From Pseudomonas gingeri (GTDB taxonomy: Bacteria > Pseudomonadota > Gammaproteobacteria > Pseudomonadales > Pseudomonadaceae), in contig NZ_JACAPR010000025.1 in the NCBI RefSeq assembly GCF_013385635.1, forward strand, positions 1 to 64,000: a stretch of 64,000 nucleotides of DNA, written 5' to 3'. Below the pieces are notes generated by a model. It was not told the origin of the DNA, did no database searches, and saw nothing but the letters and a program-made list of their open reading frames with translations. The translations under genes and the position numbers were made by a program. Positions 8,830 to 16,746 of the stretch are shown in pieces. The first letter of the stretch is position 1. Every line of letters starts with the position of its first letter.

Positions 8830-9132
8830 CTAGCGTTCAAACGGCAGGCCGTGTTCCTGCAAGGTATCGAGCAGTGCCTGGAAGAACCGTTCGTAATAAT
8901 CCCAGGGTGGTTGATTCGCGCAAGGCTGCTGTTCCCATTCGGCAATCGAGGCGATCAGTTTCTGCCGCAAGGCCTCCCATTCGAAATGGCCTTCCTTGGA
9001 CAGTGCCAGGGCCAGGCCGAACACCTGGCGCTGCCAATCCTGATCGAACTGCAGCTTGCCCTGGTGGCGGGGCGGTGAATCCGGATGGCCGAGCATGCTC
9101 GACGCGGCGAATTCTTCGAAGCGGGTAAACAT
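8830..9132 (-). CDS. Nitrile hydratase accessory protein
   Basis: A 100-residue protein of the nitrile hydratase accessory/activator family, related to the N-terminal part of the beta subunit. Seen: a start like MFTRFEEFAASSMLG, and the conserved stretch FDQDWQRQVFGLALALSKEGHFEWEALRQKLIASI, which matches the beta-subunit pattern of W-E residues near the alpha/beta interface. It begins 9 bp after the alpha subunit gene ends. In cobalt-type systems such small proteins (for example P14K) help insert metal into the alpha subunit by subunit swapping, which is the expected role here. Confidence 0.85.
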   Translation of the reverse strand: MFTRFEEFAASSMLGHPDSPPRHQGKLQFDQDWQRQVFGLALALSKEGHFEWEALRQKLIASIAEWEQQPCANQPPWDYYERFFQALLDTLQEHGLPFER

Positions 9133-9141
9133 GGCAGTTCC

Positions 9142-9762
9142 TCAGTTCGGCAGTTGAACCAGGGCGACGCCCATCATCGATTCGGGTGTGACCAGGGCGG
9201 CCAGTTGTGCTTCGTCCAGGTGTTCGGAACCGACGGGACGCTCGGGGATCACGAACCAGCGAATCTGCGCGCTGCTGTCCCAGACCCGGATCTCCTTGTC
9301 GGCGCTGATCGGTACGCCGAATTCACGCAGCACGGCCCGTGGCTCGCGTACGCCGCGGGCGCGGAACACCGGATCCTTGTACCAATAAGGCGGCAGGCCG
9401 AGGATCGGCCACGGGTAGCACGAACACAGGGTGCAGATCACCAGGTTGTGCACGTCCGGACTGTTGGCCACTGCCATCATGTGTTCACCCTCGGCGCCGT
9501 CCATGCCCTGGGCCAGGTTGAGCTCGGCGATGGCCTTGGGTGTGTCGGCGACCAGGCGTTCGGCGAAGGCCGGGTCGACCCAGGCCCGTGCCACCAGCCG
9601 GGCACCGTTGAGCGGGCCGGCGATGGTTTCGAAGTAGTCCAGGACGCTGTCCACCGAATCGCTGCCGATCACGCCTTTTTCGATCAGCAGCGCTTCGAGT
9701 GCGCGGACCTTGGCGGCGCTGGCGCTTTCGCGGTCTTGTTCATGGTTGAAGAGTGGGTTCAT
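9142..9762 (-). CDS. Nitrile hydratase alpha subunit, cobalt type
   Basis: A 206-residue alpha subunit of nitrile hydratase, which hydrates nitriles to amides. The metal-binding claw is C110-T-L-C113-S114-C115. Thr after the first Cys and Tyr after the last (ICTLCSCY) are typical of the cobalt form; iron forms usually have Ser and Thr there. Cys 113 and Cys 115 are normally oxidised to sulfinic and sulfenic acid. The start is ATG 9762 with GGAG upstream; a longer frame to 9960 overlaps the beta gene and is not needed. The gene lies between beta and the accessory gene, consistent with the beta-before-alpha order usual for cobalt enzymes. Confidence 0.95.
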   Translation of the reverse strand: MNPLFNHEQDRESASAAKVRALEALLIEKGVIGSDSVDSVLDYFETIAGPLNGARLVARAWVDPAFAERLVADTPKAIAELNLAQGMDGAEGEHMMAVANSPDVHNLVICTLCSCYPWPILGLPPYWYKDPVFRARGVREPRAVLREFGVPISADKEIRVWDSSAQIRWFVIPERPVGSEHLDEAQLAALVTPESMMGVALVQLPN

Positions 9763-9778
9763 GGCAGGCTCCGCGAAT

Positions 9779-10522
9779 TCAGTGAAGAGGGGCGAGGTAG
9801 GCTTCGAACAGGTCGGCGTGGATCCGGGTATTGGCGTCACAGCTTGCCGCGCCCCAGAGATCCGCCGCCGCAAAGGCGACCCGGTAGACCGGCATCGGCT
9901 CGCCGATCCCGTCCGCGCCGGTGTTGACGAAGTAACCGTAGGCGCCCTCGTAGACGGCAACGATCACCCCGGGCTTGTTGCGCAGGTAACCGGGCAGGCG
10001 GGTGTGTTCGACCGCTTGCGGATCGCCGACGCGCACAGCCTGATCCAGCGCGAAGGCCGCAGGCGCCTGGCGTGGCCGCAGCGGTGAATCACCGTGGCGG
10101 AGGTAGCGCTGCACCTGTTGGCGAATCGAGGCATTCGGCTGTTCGGGCAGTGCCGCTCCTGGCTGTCGGCGATAGTGCTCGGTAAGGGCTTGCAGCTCCC
10201 CGGCCGAGATATAGCCCTGCTCGACAAAGAACCCGGAGAGGCCCATCAGCCACTTCTCGTAGTAGCGGAACTTGAAGTACTCGAACGGTTGCATGCCTTC
10301 GGCGCCGGTGCGCAGTGACGCCCAGGTCCACTCGTGGCGGAAACGGCTGGCCAGATCCTGGATCGGATAGCGCGCCAGGGCTCGGTCCAGGTGAGTGCTC
10401 TCGGCCATCATCACGGTGTGGAGGCCGAAGATGCGTTTTTCCCAGGCCTGGACGAAGACCCGCTTTTCGAACTCGATCGGTCCGAGGTTCTGCAGGCCGC
10501 CGATATGGTGTTGCAGCTTCAT
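9779..10522 (-). CDS. Nitrile hydratase beta subunit
   Basis: A 247-residue beta subunit. Family hallmarks are the start MKLQHHIGGLQNLGPI, the motif RFRHEWTWASLR and the C-terminal barrel region (VRVGDPQAVEHTRLPGYLRNKPGVI). The conserved Arg residues that contact the oxidised cysteines of alpha are probably among those in the HEWTWASLRT region. The start ATG 10522 has AAGGAG upstream. It is the second gene of the operon, 29 bp after the GTPase gene and 16 bp before alpha. Together alpha and beta form the cytosolic enzyme. Confidence 0.95.
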   Translation of the reverse strand: MKLQHHIGGLQNLGPIEFEKRVFVQAWEKRIFGLHTVMMAESTHLDRALARYPIQDLASRFRHEWTWASLRTGAEGMQPFEYFKFRYYEKWLMGLSGFFVEQGYISAGELQALTEHYRRQPGAALPEQPNASIRQQVQRYLRHGDSPLRPRQAPAAFALDQAVRVGDPQAVEHTRLPGYLRNKPGVIVAVYEGAYGYFVNTGADGIGEPMPVYRVAFAAADLWGAASCDANTRIHADLFEAYLAPLH

Positions 10523-10551
10523 GGAATGCTCCTTGCCGAAAGAAGAGGCGA

Positions 10552-11520
10552 TCAGTCGAGGCAACCCAGGAAACCCTCGCGCAGACGCGTGCTATCCAGG
10601 TCGCGGCCGATAAACACGAAGCGGTTGCTGCGCTCCTCGGTATCCGCCCAACGCCGGCCCGGCATCGATTCCAGCAGCATATGCACACTGTGGAAGTGGA
10701 ACTGGCGGGCTTCGCCGGCGAAGTTCAGCAGGCCTTTCATGCGCATCAGTTGGGGGCCCTGTGCCTGCACCAGACGGTTGACCCAATGGCTGAAGCGATC
10801 AGGGTCGAGGGCTCCGGTGGCGATGACCGAGCAGGAACCGATGGCGGCATCGTGCTCATGGTCGTGTGCCTCTTCGTCCAGCAACTCGGGTTCGATCATC
10901 AGCAGGTTCGGCAGTGAGAAGCGCCGGGTGCCGAGCAGTTGGCGGGCATTTATCCGTGAGCGTTCGGCGTTGAACACCGCTGCCGTAGGGTTCAACTGCC
11001 GGATCTGTCGGTCGAGGTCGGCGAGGGTGGTGTCGTCCACCAGATCGCGTTTGTTGAGGATGATCGCATCGGCGAAAGCCACCTGCTCGCGGACGATCCC
11101 GTTGTCCAGTTGCTGTCGGAAATGCCGCGCATCGACCACCGTGACCAGCGACTCCAGTTCGACCTGCTGGCGCAATTGCGGGTCCACCAGGAAGGTCTGC
11201 AGCACGGGGGCCGGATCGGCCAGACCCGAGGTCTCGATGATCAGCCGGTCCAGTGGCGGACCGTCGCGTTGCAACAGGGTCTTGATACTGGCCAGCAGGT
11301 CGGCGCGGACCGTGCAGCAGACACAGCCATTGTTGATTTCGATCAGCGCCTGCTCTTCGGCGACGATCAGTTGCCCGTCGATGCCGACCTCGCCGTACTC
11401 GTTGACCACGATGCCGATCTGCAACGTCGATGTCTGCTCCAGCAGGTGATTGACCAGGGTGGTCTTGCCGGCGCCGAGAAAGCCGGAAATAACGGTGACG
11501 GGGATTTTTTCGCGTGTCAT
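10552..11520 (-). CDS. CobW/P47K-type GTPase metallochaperone of nitrile hydratase
   Basis: A 322-residue G3E GTPase (COG0523). The P-loop is GFLGAGKTT at 13-21, the metal-binding CxCC motif is GCVCC, switch motifs are VVNEYGEVG and ETSGLADPAPV, and the base-recognition motif is NKRD. The C-terminal CobW domain includes a His-rich segment (EEAHDHEHDAA). P47K proteins activate nitrile hydratases, presumably by delivering metal in a GTP-driven step. It is unusual that it is the first gene of the operon rather than the last. The start ATG 11520 uses AGAGG, and that ribosome site is buried in a long leader hairpin (11524-11594). Confidence 0.92.
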   Translation of the reverse strand: MTREKIPVTVISGFLGAGKTTLVNHLLEQTSTLQIGIVVNEYGEVGIDGQLIVAEEQALIEINNGCVCCTVRADLLASIKTLLQRDGPPLDRLIIETSGLADPAPVLQTFLVDPQLRQQVELESLVTVVDARHFRQQLDNGIVREQVAFADAIILNKRDLVDDTTLADLDRQIRQLNPTAAVFNAERSRINARQLLGTRRFSLPNLLMIEPELLDEEAHDHEHDAAIGSCSVIATGALDPDRFSHWVNRLVQAQGPQLMRMKGLLNFAGEARQFHFHSVHMLLESMPGRRWADTEERSNRFVFIGRDLDSTRLREGFLGCLD

Positions 11521-11523
11521 GCA

Positions 11524-11594
11524 GGAACCTCTGGCGATGTGACGACCCACAGCCTGTCGTGCTGTATGGGCTGATGTCGTGCCAGAGGCGTTCC
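11524..11594 (-). promoter_or_regulatory. Leader hairpin sequestering the metallochaperone ribosome-binding site
   Basis: On the + strand GGAACCTCTGGC (11524-11535) is complementary to GCCAGAGGCGTTCC (11581-11594): 12 bp with a 2-nt bulge. In the mRNA the downstream arm contains the AGAGG Shine-Dalgarno, three bases before the AUG. Inside the loop a second stem pairs ACAGC with GCTGT and CCC with GGG, and ACGA with TCGT. The result is one extended hairpin that would hide the ribosome site unless opened, suggesting translational control of the operon's first gene. Confidence 0.55.
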
Positions 11595-11753
11595 GTTAAT
11601 GCCGGGTTGTCCGCCAGGGCGGTCGGGATGGCGTGTTTGGTGGGGCAGGTTTGCCATTCAGGTTGTTTACGACCGAAATGGACAAGCGCTATCGATTTGC
11701 CGGGTAGAAAACCGATGCCCCGGTGGGGCGGGTGGCGCTGTTCTGGTGCAGCC

Positions 11754-12674
11754 TCAAGTGTTCCAGCCGTCCCGTTGCTCCAGCAGGAAGTCGACAAAGG
11801 CCTTGAGCCGTTGCGGTACATGCCGACCATGGGGATAGAGCAGGGTGAAGGGGCGCGAGCGCCCGGTGTAGGGTTTCAACACTTCCACCAGCGAGCCGTC
11901 GGCCAGTTCCTGCTCGACGATAAAGCGGTAAGTCTGGAACAGGCCGGCGCCGTGCCTGGCCAGGGTCACGCCGCCGAGCACGTCTTCCGAGCAGCAGTAG
12001 CCACTCTCAGCCAGCAGTTCACGGTCCTTGCCGTCCTCCTTGAACAACCAGGCGATCCGTCGACCGCTGCTGGGCAGTTCGAACTGGATGCACTCGTGCT
12101 GTTGCAGGTCTTCCAGGGTCTGGGGAGTGCCGGCCCGCCGCAGGTAGTCGGGGCTGGCGACCATCACCAGCGCGGCGTCTTCGAGGTGCCGCGCGATCAG
12201 CCCGGAGTCGGGCAGTACGCGGACGCGGATCGCCAGGTCATAACCTTCCTCGACGAAATCGATATTACGGTTGCTGATATGGGTCTCGACCTTTACCGCC
12301 GGGTAGCGGGCGCGAAACGCCGGCAGCAGCGGCAGGATGCGATGGTGCGCATAGGTGGTGGGGATGCTGATGCGCAGGGTACCGGCGGGCTCCTGCTGCT
12401 TGCCCATGACTTCGCGCTGGGCTTCCGACAGTTGCGTCAGCGCCTGCCGGCATTGTTCGAAGTAGGCCCGGCCGCCTTCGGTCAGGCGTACGCTGCGGGT
12501 GGTGCGGGTAAACAGGCGTACTCCCAGGCGTTCCTCCATGCGCGAGATCGACCGGCTGACCGCCGCCGGCGTGACCCCGGCCACCGAGGCGGCGGCGGTG
12601 AAGCTGCCGGCTTCGGCGGCCAGGCAGAACAGCTCGATGCTGCCGAGGAGGATGTCATCGAATTGTCTGCGCAT
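11754..12674 (-). CDS. LysR-family transcriptional regulator
   Basis: A 306-residue LysR regulator. The N-terminal winged helix-turn-helix is FCLAAEAGSFTAAASVAGVT followed by PAAVSRSISRMEERLGVRLF. A linker helix and a periplasmic-binding-like effector domain follow (GTLRISIPTTYAHHRILPLL, YDLAIRV). It is divergent from a small tautomerase gene; 106 bp separate the starts and contain two TTGAT/ATCAA dyads. Family knowledge suggests it controls the tautomerase gene and itself; the ligand cannot be read from the sequence. Confidence 0.92.
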   Translation of the reverse strand: MRRQFDDILLGSIELFCLAAEAGSFTAAASVAGVTPAAVSRSISRMEERLGVRLFTRTTRSVRLTEGGRAYFEQCRQALTQLSEAQREVMGKQQEPAGTLRISIPTTYAHHRILPLLPAFRARYPAVKVETHISNRNIDFVEEGYDLAIRVRVLPDSGLIARHLEDAALVMVASPDYLRRAGTPQTLEDLQQHECIQFELPSSGRRIAWLFKEDGKDRELLAESGYCCSEDVLGGVTLARHGAGLFQTYRFIVEQELADGSLVEVLKPYTGRSRPFTLLYPHGRHVPQRLKAFVDFLLEQRDGWNT

Positions 12675-12676
12675 GA

Positions 12677-12739
12677 TTGATTACACCGGGGATCAAATAA
12701 AGGTCGGGGTGCGATATTGCCCCAGCCAAGGTTGATCAA
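12677..12739. promoter_or_regulatory. Paired TTGAT...ATCAA dyads between lysR and tautomerase gene
   Basis: One dyad is TTGAT-N10-ATCAA (12677-12681 and 12692-12696), right at the lysR start codon. A second palindrome, TTGATCAA, is at 12732-12739. LysR proteins typically bind a distal recognition dyad and a proximal activation site, and these shared half-sites fit that layout. Confidence 0.4.
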
Positions 12740-12780
12740 TACAGTGAGTTCAACATGGACGCAATCCCTTGGAGAACAAC

Positions 12781-12990
12781 ATGCCTTTTGTCAGTGTGCG
12801 CATTACCCGTACGGGCGTGACCCGTGAGCAGAAAGCCCAGGTCATCGCCGAAATCACCGATACCCTGGAAAGGGTGCTCGGCAAGGCGCCGGACCTGACC
12901 CATGTGGTGATCGAGGAGATCGATACCGATAACTGGGGACACGGTGGCCTGAGCACCACCGAAATTCTGAAGGCCGAATCCAAACTGTAG
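12781..12990 (+). CDS. 4-oxalocrotonate tautomerase family protein
   Basis: A 69-residue tautomerase. Translation starts at ATG 12781, after GGAG at 12771-12774, so that removal of Met exposes the catalytic Pro 1 (MPFVSVRITR). Conserved features are the amphipathic helix TREQKAQVIAEITDTLERVLG and the WGHGG turn near the C-terminus. Such enzymes tautomerise keto/enol acids in aromatic catabolism or have side activities; the real substrate is unknown. Its stop codon overlaps the first bases of a REP pair. It is probably under the divergent LysR regulator. Confidence 0.88.
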   Translation: MPFVSVRITRTGVTREQKAQVIAEITDTLERVLGKAPDLTHVVIEEIDTDNWGHGGLSTTEILKAESKL

Positions 12991-13070
12991 GAGCCGGCTT
13001 GCCGGCGATCCAGGCAGCGCGGTCCGGCAGGAGATCGCGTCGATACCATCGCCAGCAGGCCGGCTCCCAT
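12987..13070. repeat. REP pair between convergent genes
   Basis: Two inverted REP arms: GTAGGAGCCGGCTTGCCGGC from 12987, and its counterpart ATCGCCAGCAGGCCGGCTCC ending near 13068. They fill the gap between the tautomerase gene and the convergent MFS gene and probably act as a bidirectional 3'-end structure. The left arm covers the tautomerase stop codon. Confidence 0.8.
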
Positions 13071-13079
13071 GGGGCGGAC

Positions 13080-14291
13080 TCAGTGTCCGCCCACCACCCG
13101 TGCCGAACCTGGCGCGGGTTCGGCATAGACCGGCCCCAGGCGATCGAGGCGACCGCTCCAGGCGGTCAGCGCCAGGGCGACCAGCACCACCAGCCCGCCG
13201 ATCCAGGCGGTATGAATCAGACCCAGATGGGCGACGATCAGGCCGCCGGCCCAGGCGCCGCCGGCGATACCCAGGTTGAACGCGGCGATATTCAAGCCTG
13301 ACGCCACATCCACCGCTTGCGGAGTGTGATGCTCTGCCTGGCGGACCACATACACTTGCAGGCCCGGCACGTTGCCGAAGGCGACCGCACCCCAGACCAG
13401 CACTGTAGCCAAGGCCAGCCACGGGTTGCTGGCGGTGAAGGTGAGGACCAACAGCACGGCGGCCAGCAGCAGGAAGATCAGTTTCAGCGCGCCGATCGGG
13501 CCACGCTTGTCGGCCAGCTTGCCGCCCCAGATATTGCCCACGGCGACCGAGATGCCATACACCAGCAGCACCAGGCTGACGGTCCCGGCGCTGAAGCCGG
13601 AGATGTCCTGGAGAATCGGCGCGAGGAAGGTGAAGGCGATGAACGAACCGCCATAACCCACCGCCGTCATCGCATACACCAGCAACAGGCGTGGCTGTTT
13701 CAGCACCTGCAATTGTTGCAGCAGCGACGCCGGCTTGCTGTGGGCAATGTTTTTCGGCACGTAGATCAGGCTGCCGATAAAGGCGATCACACCCAGGGCC
13801 GAGACCGCCAGGAAGGTTTCCCGCCAGCCGAAATGCTGGCCGATGAAAGTCCCCAGGGGCACGCCGGTGACCAGCGCCACGGTCAGGCCGGTAAACATGA
13901 TCGCAATCGCGCTGGCGGCTTTTTCCTTGGGCACCAGGCTGGTGGCGATGGTCGAGCCGATGGAGAAGAACACGCCGTGGGCCAGGCCGGTGACGATCCG
14001 CGCAACGATCAGCGATTCATAGCTCGGCGCCTGCCAGGCCAGCAGGTTGCCGAGGGTGAACAGCACCATCAGCGACAACAGCAGCAACTTGCGCGGAACC
14101 TTGCCGGTGAGGGCGGTGAGCACCGGGGCGCCGATGGCGACACCCAGCGCATACAGGCTGACCAGCAGGCCGGCGGATGGCAGGCTGACCCCGAGGTCGG
14201 TGCCGATGGTGGGTAACAGGCCAACGATGACGAACTCGGTCGTCCCGATGGCGAAGGCGCTTAGGGTCAGCGCGAGCAAGGCAATGGGCAT
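13080..14291 (-). CDS. MFS transporter of the AraJ/YdhP (DHA1) type
   Basis: A 403-residue major facilitator with about twelve hydrophobic segments. It begins MPIALLALTLSAFAIGTTEF and contains the family motif GLLPTIGTDLGVS; the loop 2-3 motif is degenerate (LTGKVPRK). The helix 5 region has TGVPLGTFIGQHFGWR, the DHA1 motif C signature of drug/H+ antiporters. The start ATG 14291 has GGAG upstream; the frame open to 14480 has no support. Likely efflux of sugars, drugs or metabolites across the inner membrane; substrate unknown. The nearest neighbours give no pathway hint. Confidence 0.9.
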   Translation of the reverse strand: MPIALLALTLSAFAIGTTEFVIVGLLPTIGTDLGVSLPSAGLLVSLYALGVAIGAPVLTALTGKVPRKLLLLSLMVLFTLGNLLAWQAPSYESLIVARIVTGLAHGVFFSIGSTIATSLVPKEKAASAIAIMFTGLTVALVTGVPLGTFIGQHFGWRETFLAVSALGVIAFIGSLIYVPKNIAHSKPASLLQQLQVLKQPRLLLVYAMTAVGYGGSFIAFTFLAPILQDISGFSAGTVSLVLLVYGISVAVGNIWGGKLADKRGPIGALKLIFLLLAAVLLVLTFTASNPWLALATVLVWGAVAFGNVPGLQVYVVRQAEHHTPQAVDVASGLNIAAFNLGIAGGAWAGGLIVAHLGLIHTAWIGGLVVLVALALTAWSGRLDRLGPVYAEPAPGSARVVGGH

Positions 14292-14548
14292 GGCTGCAAA
14301 CTCCGGTGGGTTTAAATCAGGAGCGCAGTGTCGTTGTTTCACTTGTGCGGAAAAATACAGGTATCGGCACAACATATTTGAACTGAATGCAAATATCCCC
14401 TTGTTGATCGTTCCCATGCGCTGCGTGTGATGACCGCCGTGACGCTTGGCTTTACCGGGTGTAGGGGAATCTTCATCCACTTCGAACCGAACTTTGCTGA
14501 CGCCAAGGGACTCAGTTTCTTACAGAAACTGCCGAAGAGGGCCCATCC

Positions 14549-16651
14549 GTGTTCCGGTTCAAGCTGGCAATCATGCTTTCGATTTTTCTGTTGTCCGTCA
14601 GTTGCGGCGTGGGCGCTGCGCCAGCCGCCGCGCCACCGACCCAGGCCTCACCGCCGCCGCTGGTGCAGGGTGGCCTGCTCGGGGCCCTGAGCTCCAGCAT
14701 CGAGGACGTGCAGGACAAACTCGACCTCAACGACAACCTGCTGGACGCCTGGCGTCTGCGTGCCGACCGTGCGGCCGACGAAATGGACCGGCTGGTGAGC
14801 CAGACCGTTGACCGCTCGCCCTGGAGCGTCGCGGCGGATTTCATCCTGTTGTCCCTGGCCTGGATCGGCAGCTTTGCCGGGCTGGCGCTGCTCGGCCGAG
14901 TCGCCGCGCGCCGGCTCAATCGCCATCGCCTGCTGCAGCCCCGTGAGCGCAGCCAGTCGCTGGTGGGGTATGTGCTGCCCTACATGCTGCCGGCGTTGAT
15001 CAGCCTGCCGTTGACTCTCTATACCAGCCATTTCCTGCCCGCTTCTGTTGGCCGCGCGCTAGCGCTGTGCCTGGCCTATGCCACCAGCAGCGGCGTGTTC
15101 TCCACCGCGCTGCTGCTGTGCCTGAATGTGCTGTTCGATGTCGGACACAAGCGCCGGGCGGTACGGATCATCCGTGACTACAGCCCGCGTCCGCTGTTTC
15201 TGATCGGCTTCCTCGCGGCCCTCAGCGATGCCTTGACCAGCCCGCAGATCGCCCGCCAGTTGGGCGGCAATATCACCAGCAGCGTGGCAGTATTCACCGG
15301 GCTGTTCGCCTCGGTCCTGTTCGGCGTGCTGGTGTTCCGCCTGCGACGTCCGGTGGCCCACCTGATCCGCAATCGTTCGCTGTCCCAGCGCCTGGGCCAG
15401 CCGGCGTTGCAGGAGTCGCTGCGGATTTTTTCCGGCCTGTGGTATTGGCCGATCCTGCTGATGGTGCTGGTCTCGGCGATCAACCTGATCGGTGCCGGCG
15501 AAGACAGCCAGAAAGCCCTGCGCTGCGCCTTGCTGACCACCGTGCTGCTGATCGCCACGGTGTTTCTCAGCACGCTCTTCCAGCACCTGTTCAAGGCGCG
15601 CGGGGCCCTGGCGATCCAGCGCAGCAGCGTCTACAAGGAACGCCTGCTGAGCCTGCTGCACGCGTTGCTGCGGATCGCTCTGGCTATTACCTTCATTGAA
15701 TTGCTCGGGCGGATCTGGGGGCTGTCCCTCTATGAGTTCGCCGTGCAGAACACCGTGGGTCGGGCCATCAGCGATGCCCTCAGCCGTATCGGCCTGATCC
15801 TGTTGGCCACTTGGCTGCTGTGGGTGGTGCTCGATACGGCGATTCAGGAAGCTCTCAAGCCACCGGTCAATCGCCGCGCTTCGAAGCAACCGAGCATGCG
15901 GGTCAAGACCATCCTGCCGCTGCTGCGCAATGCGGTGAAGATCATCCTGGTGGTGATCTGCACCATCACCACCATGGCCAACCTGGGGATCAATGTCGCG
16001 CCCCTGCTGGCGGGGGCCGGGGTGGTCGGGCTGGCGATCGGTTTCGGTTCGCAGCAACTGGTGCAGGATGTGATCACCGGGTTGTTCATCATCATCGAGG
16101 ACACCCTGTCCGTCGGTGACTGGGTAGTGCTCGATTCCGGCCATGCCGGTACGGTCGAGGGCCTGACCATCCGCACCCTGCGCCTGCGCGACGGCAAGGG
16201 TTTCGTGCATTCGGTGCCGTTCGGCCAGATCAAGGCGGTCACCAACCAGTCGCGGCAATTCGCCTTCGCCTTCTTCTCGGTGCAGTTCACCTACGACACC
16301 GATATCGACAAAGCCAGCGCGCTGATTCGTGAAGCGGGGCGCTCCATCAGCGAGGACAGCTTTCTCAAGTTCAACCTGCAAGGTCCGCTGGAGGTGTTCG
16401 GCGTGGATCGCATGGACCTCAATGGCGTGGTCCTGACGGCGCAGTTCCGCACTGTGTCGGGTGGGCAGTACAGCGTCAGCCGGGCGTTCAATGAACGGCT
16501 GAAGAAACTGGTGGACCAGAGCCCGTGGGTGCATTTCGCGCAGACTTATCCACAGCAGGTGATGTTGCCGAACCGGGCGCCGGTGTTGGAGGACGAGCCG
16601 CAGGTGCCACCGACAGAGACTTCGCCAGTGGTCTTGTCGCGGTCTCAATAG
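14549..16651 (+). CDS. MscS-family mechanosensitive channel (YbiO-like)
   Basis: A 700-residue channel, much longer than MscS (286 residues) and similar in plan to the E. coli YbiO/YnaI class. An N-terminal signal-like hydrophobic stretch (MFRFKLAIMLSIFLLSVS) is followed by a periplasmic Pro/Ala-rich segment, then about ten membrane segments. The MscS pore region lies near residues 478-526: NLGINVAPLLAGAGVVGLAI and then FGSQQLVQDVITG with IEDTLSVGDWV. The C-terminal cytoplasmic beta/alpha region follows. The start is GTG 14549 with AAGAGG upstream. Its role is release of solutes during hypo-osmotic shock. It is monocistronic, convergent with lhr. Confidence 0.9.
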   Translation: MFRFKLAIMLSIFLLSVSCGVGAAPAAAPPTQASPPPLVQGGLLGALSSSIEDVQDKLDLNDNLLDAWRLRADRAADEMDRLVSQTVDRSPWSVAADFILLSLAWIGSFAGLALLGRVAARRLNRHRLLQPRERSQSLVGYVLPYMLPALISLPLTLYTSHFLPASVGRALALCLAYATSSGVFSTALLLCLNVLFDVGHKRRAVRIIRDYSPRPLFLIGFLAALSDALTSPQIARQLGGNITSSVAVFTGLFASVLFGVLVFRLRRPVAHLIRNRSLSQRLGQPALQESLRIFSGLWYWPILLMVLVSAINLIGAGEDSQKALRCALLTTVLLIATVFLSTLFQHLFKARGALAIQRSSVYKERLLSLLHALLRIALAITFIELLGRIWGLSLYEFAVQNTVGRAISDALSRIGLILLATWLLWVVLDTAIQEALKPPVNRRASKQPSMRVKTILPLLRNAVKIILVVICTITTMANLGINVAPLLAGAGVVGLAIGFGSQQLVQDVITGLFIIIEDTLSVGDWVVLDSGHAGTVEGLTIRTLRLRDGKGFVHSVPFGQIKAVTNQSRQFAFAFFSVQFTYDTDIDKASALIREAGRSISEDSFLKFNLQGPLEVFGVDRMDLNGVVLTAQFRTVSGGQYSVSRAFNERLKKLVDQSPWVHFAQTYPQQVMLPNRAPVLEDEPQVPPTETSPVVLSRSQ

Positions 16652-16660
16652 CCGGCGGAT

Positions 16661-16746
16661 GATCGCTCCCACGCTTCGCGTGGTAGCGCCCTCGTTGGAC
16701 GCAGAGCGTCACGGGCTGCATGCCCACGCAGAGCGTGGGAACGATC
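16661..16746. repeat. Multi-hairpin palindromic repeat, copy 1 (shortened)
   Basis: Bounded by GATCG and AACGATC, with CCCACGC/GCGTGGG-type hairpins inside. Compared with copies at 26408-26514 and 27706-27811 it lacks about 20 bases in the middle, apparently lost between the repeated GGACGC and GACGCAGAGC motifs. It lies between convergent mscS-type and lhr genes and may act as a bidirectional transcript end. Confidence 0.8.

Noticed and set aside
9763..9960. N-terminal extension of the nitrile hydratase alpha subunit
   Set aside because: It overlaps the end of the beta gene and lacks family similarity; ATG 9762 has its own ribosome site.
11524..11594. NiCo (czcD-type) riboswitch in the metallochaperone leader
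   Set aside because: The long hairpin does not form the four-way junction with conserved purine-rich loops expected of that class, so only an unclassified hairpin is reported.
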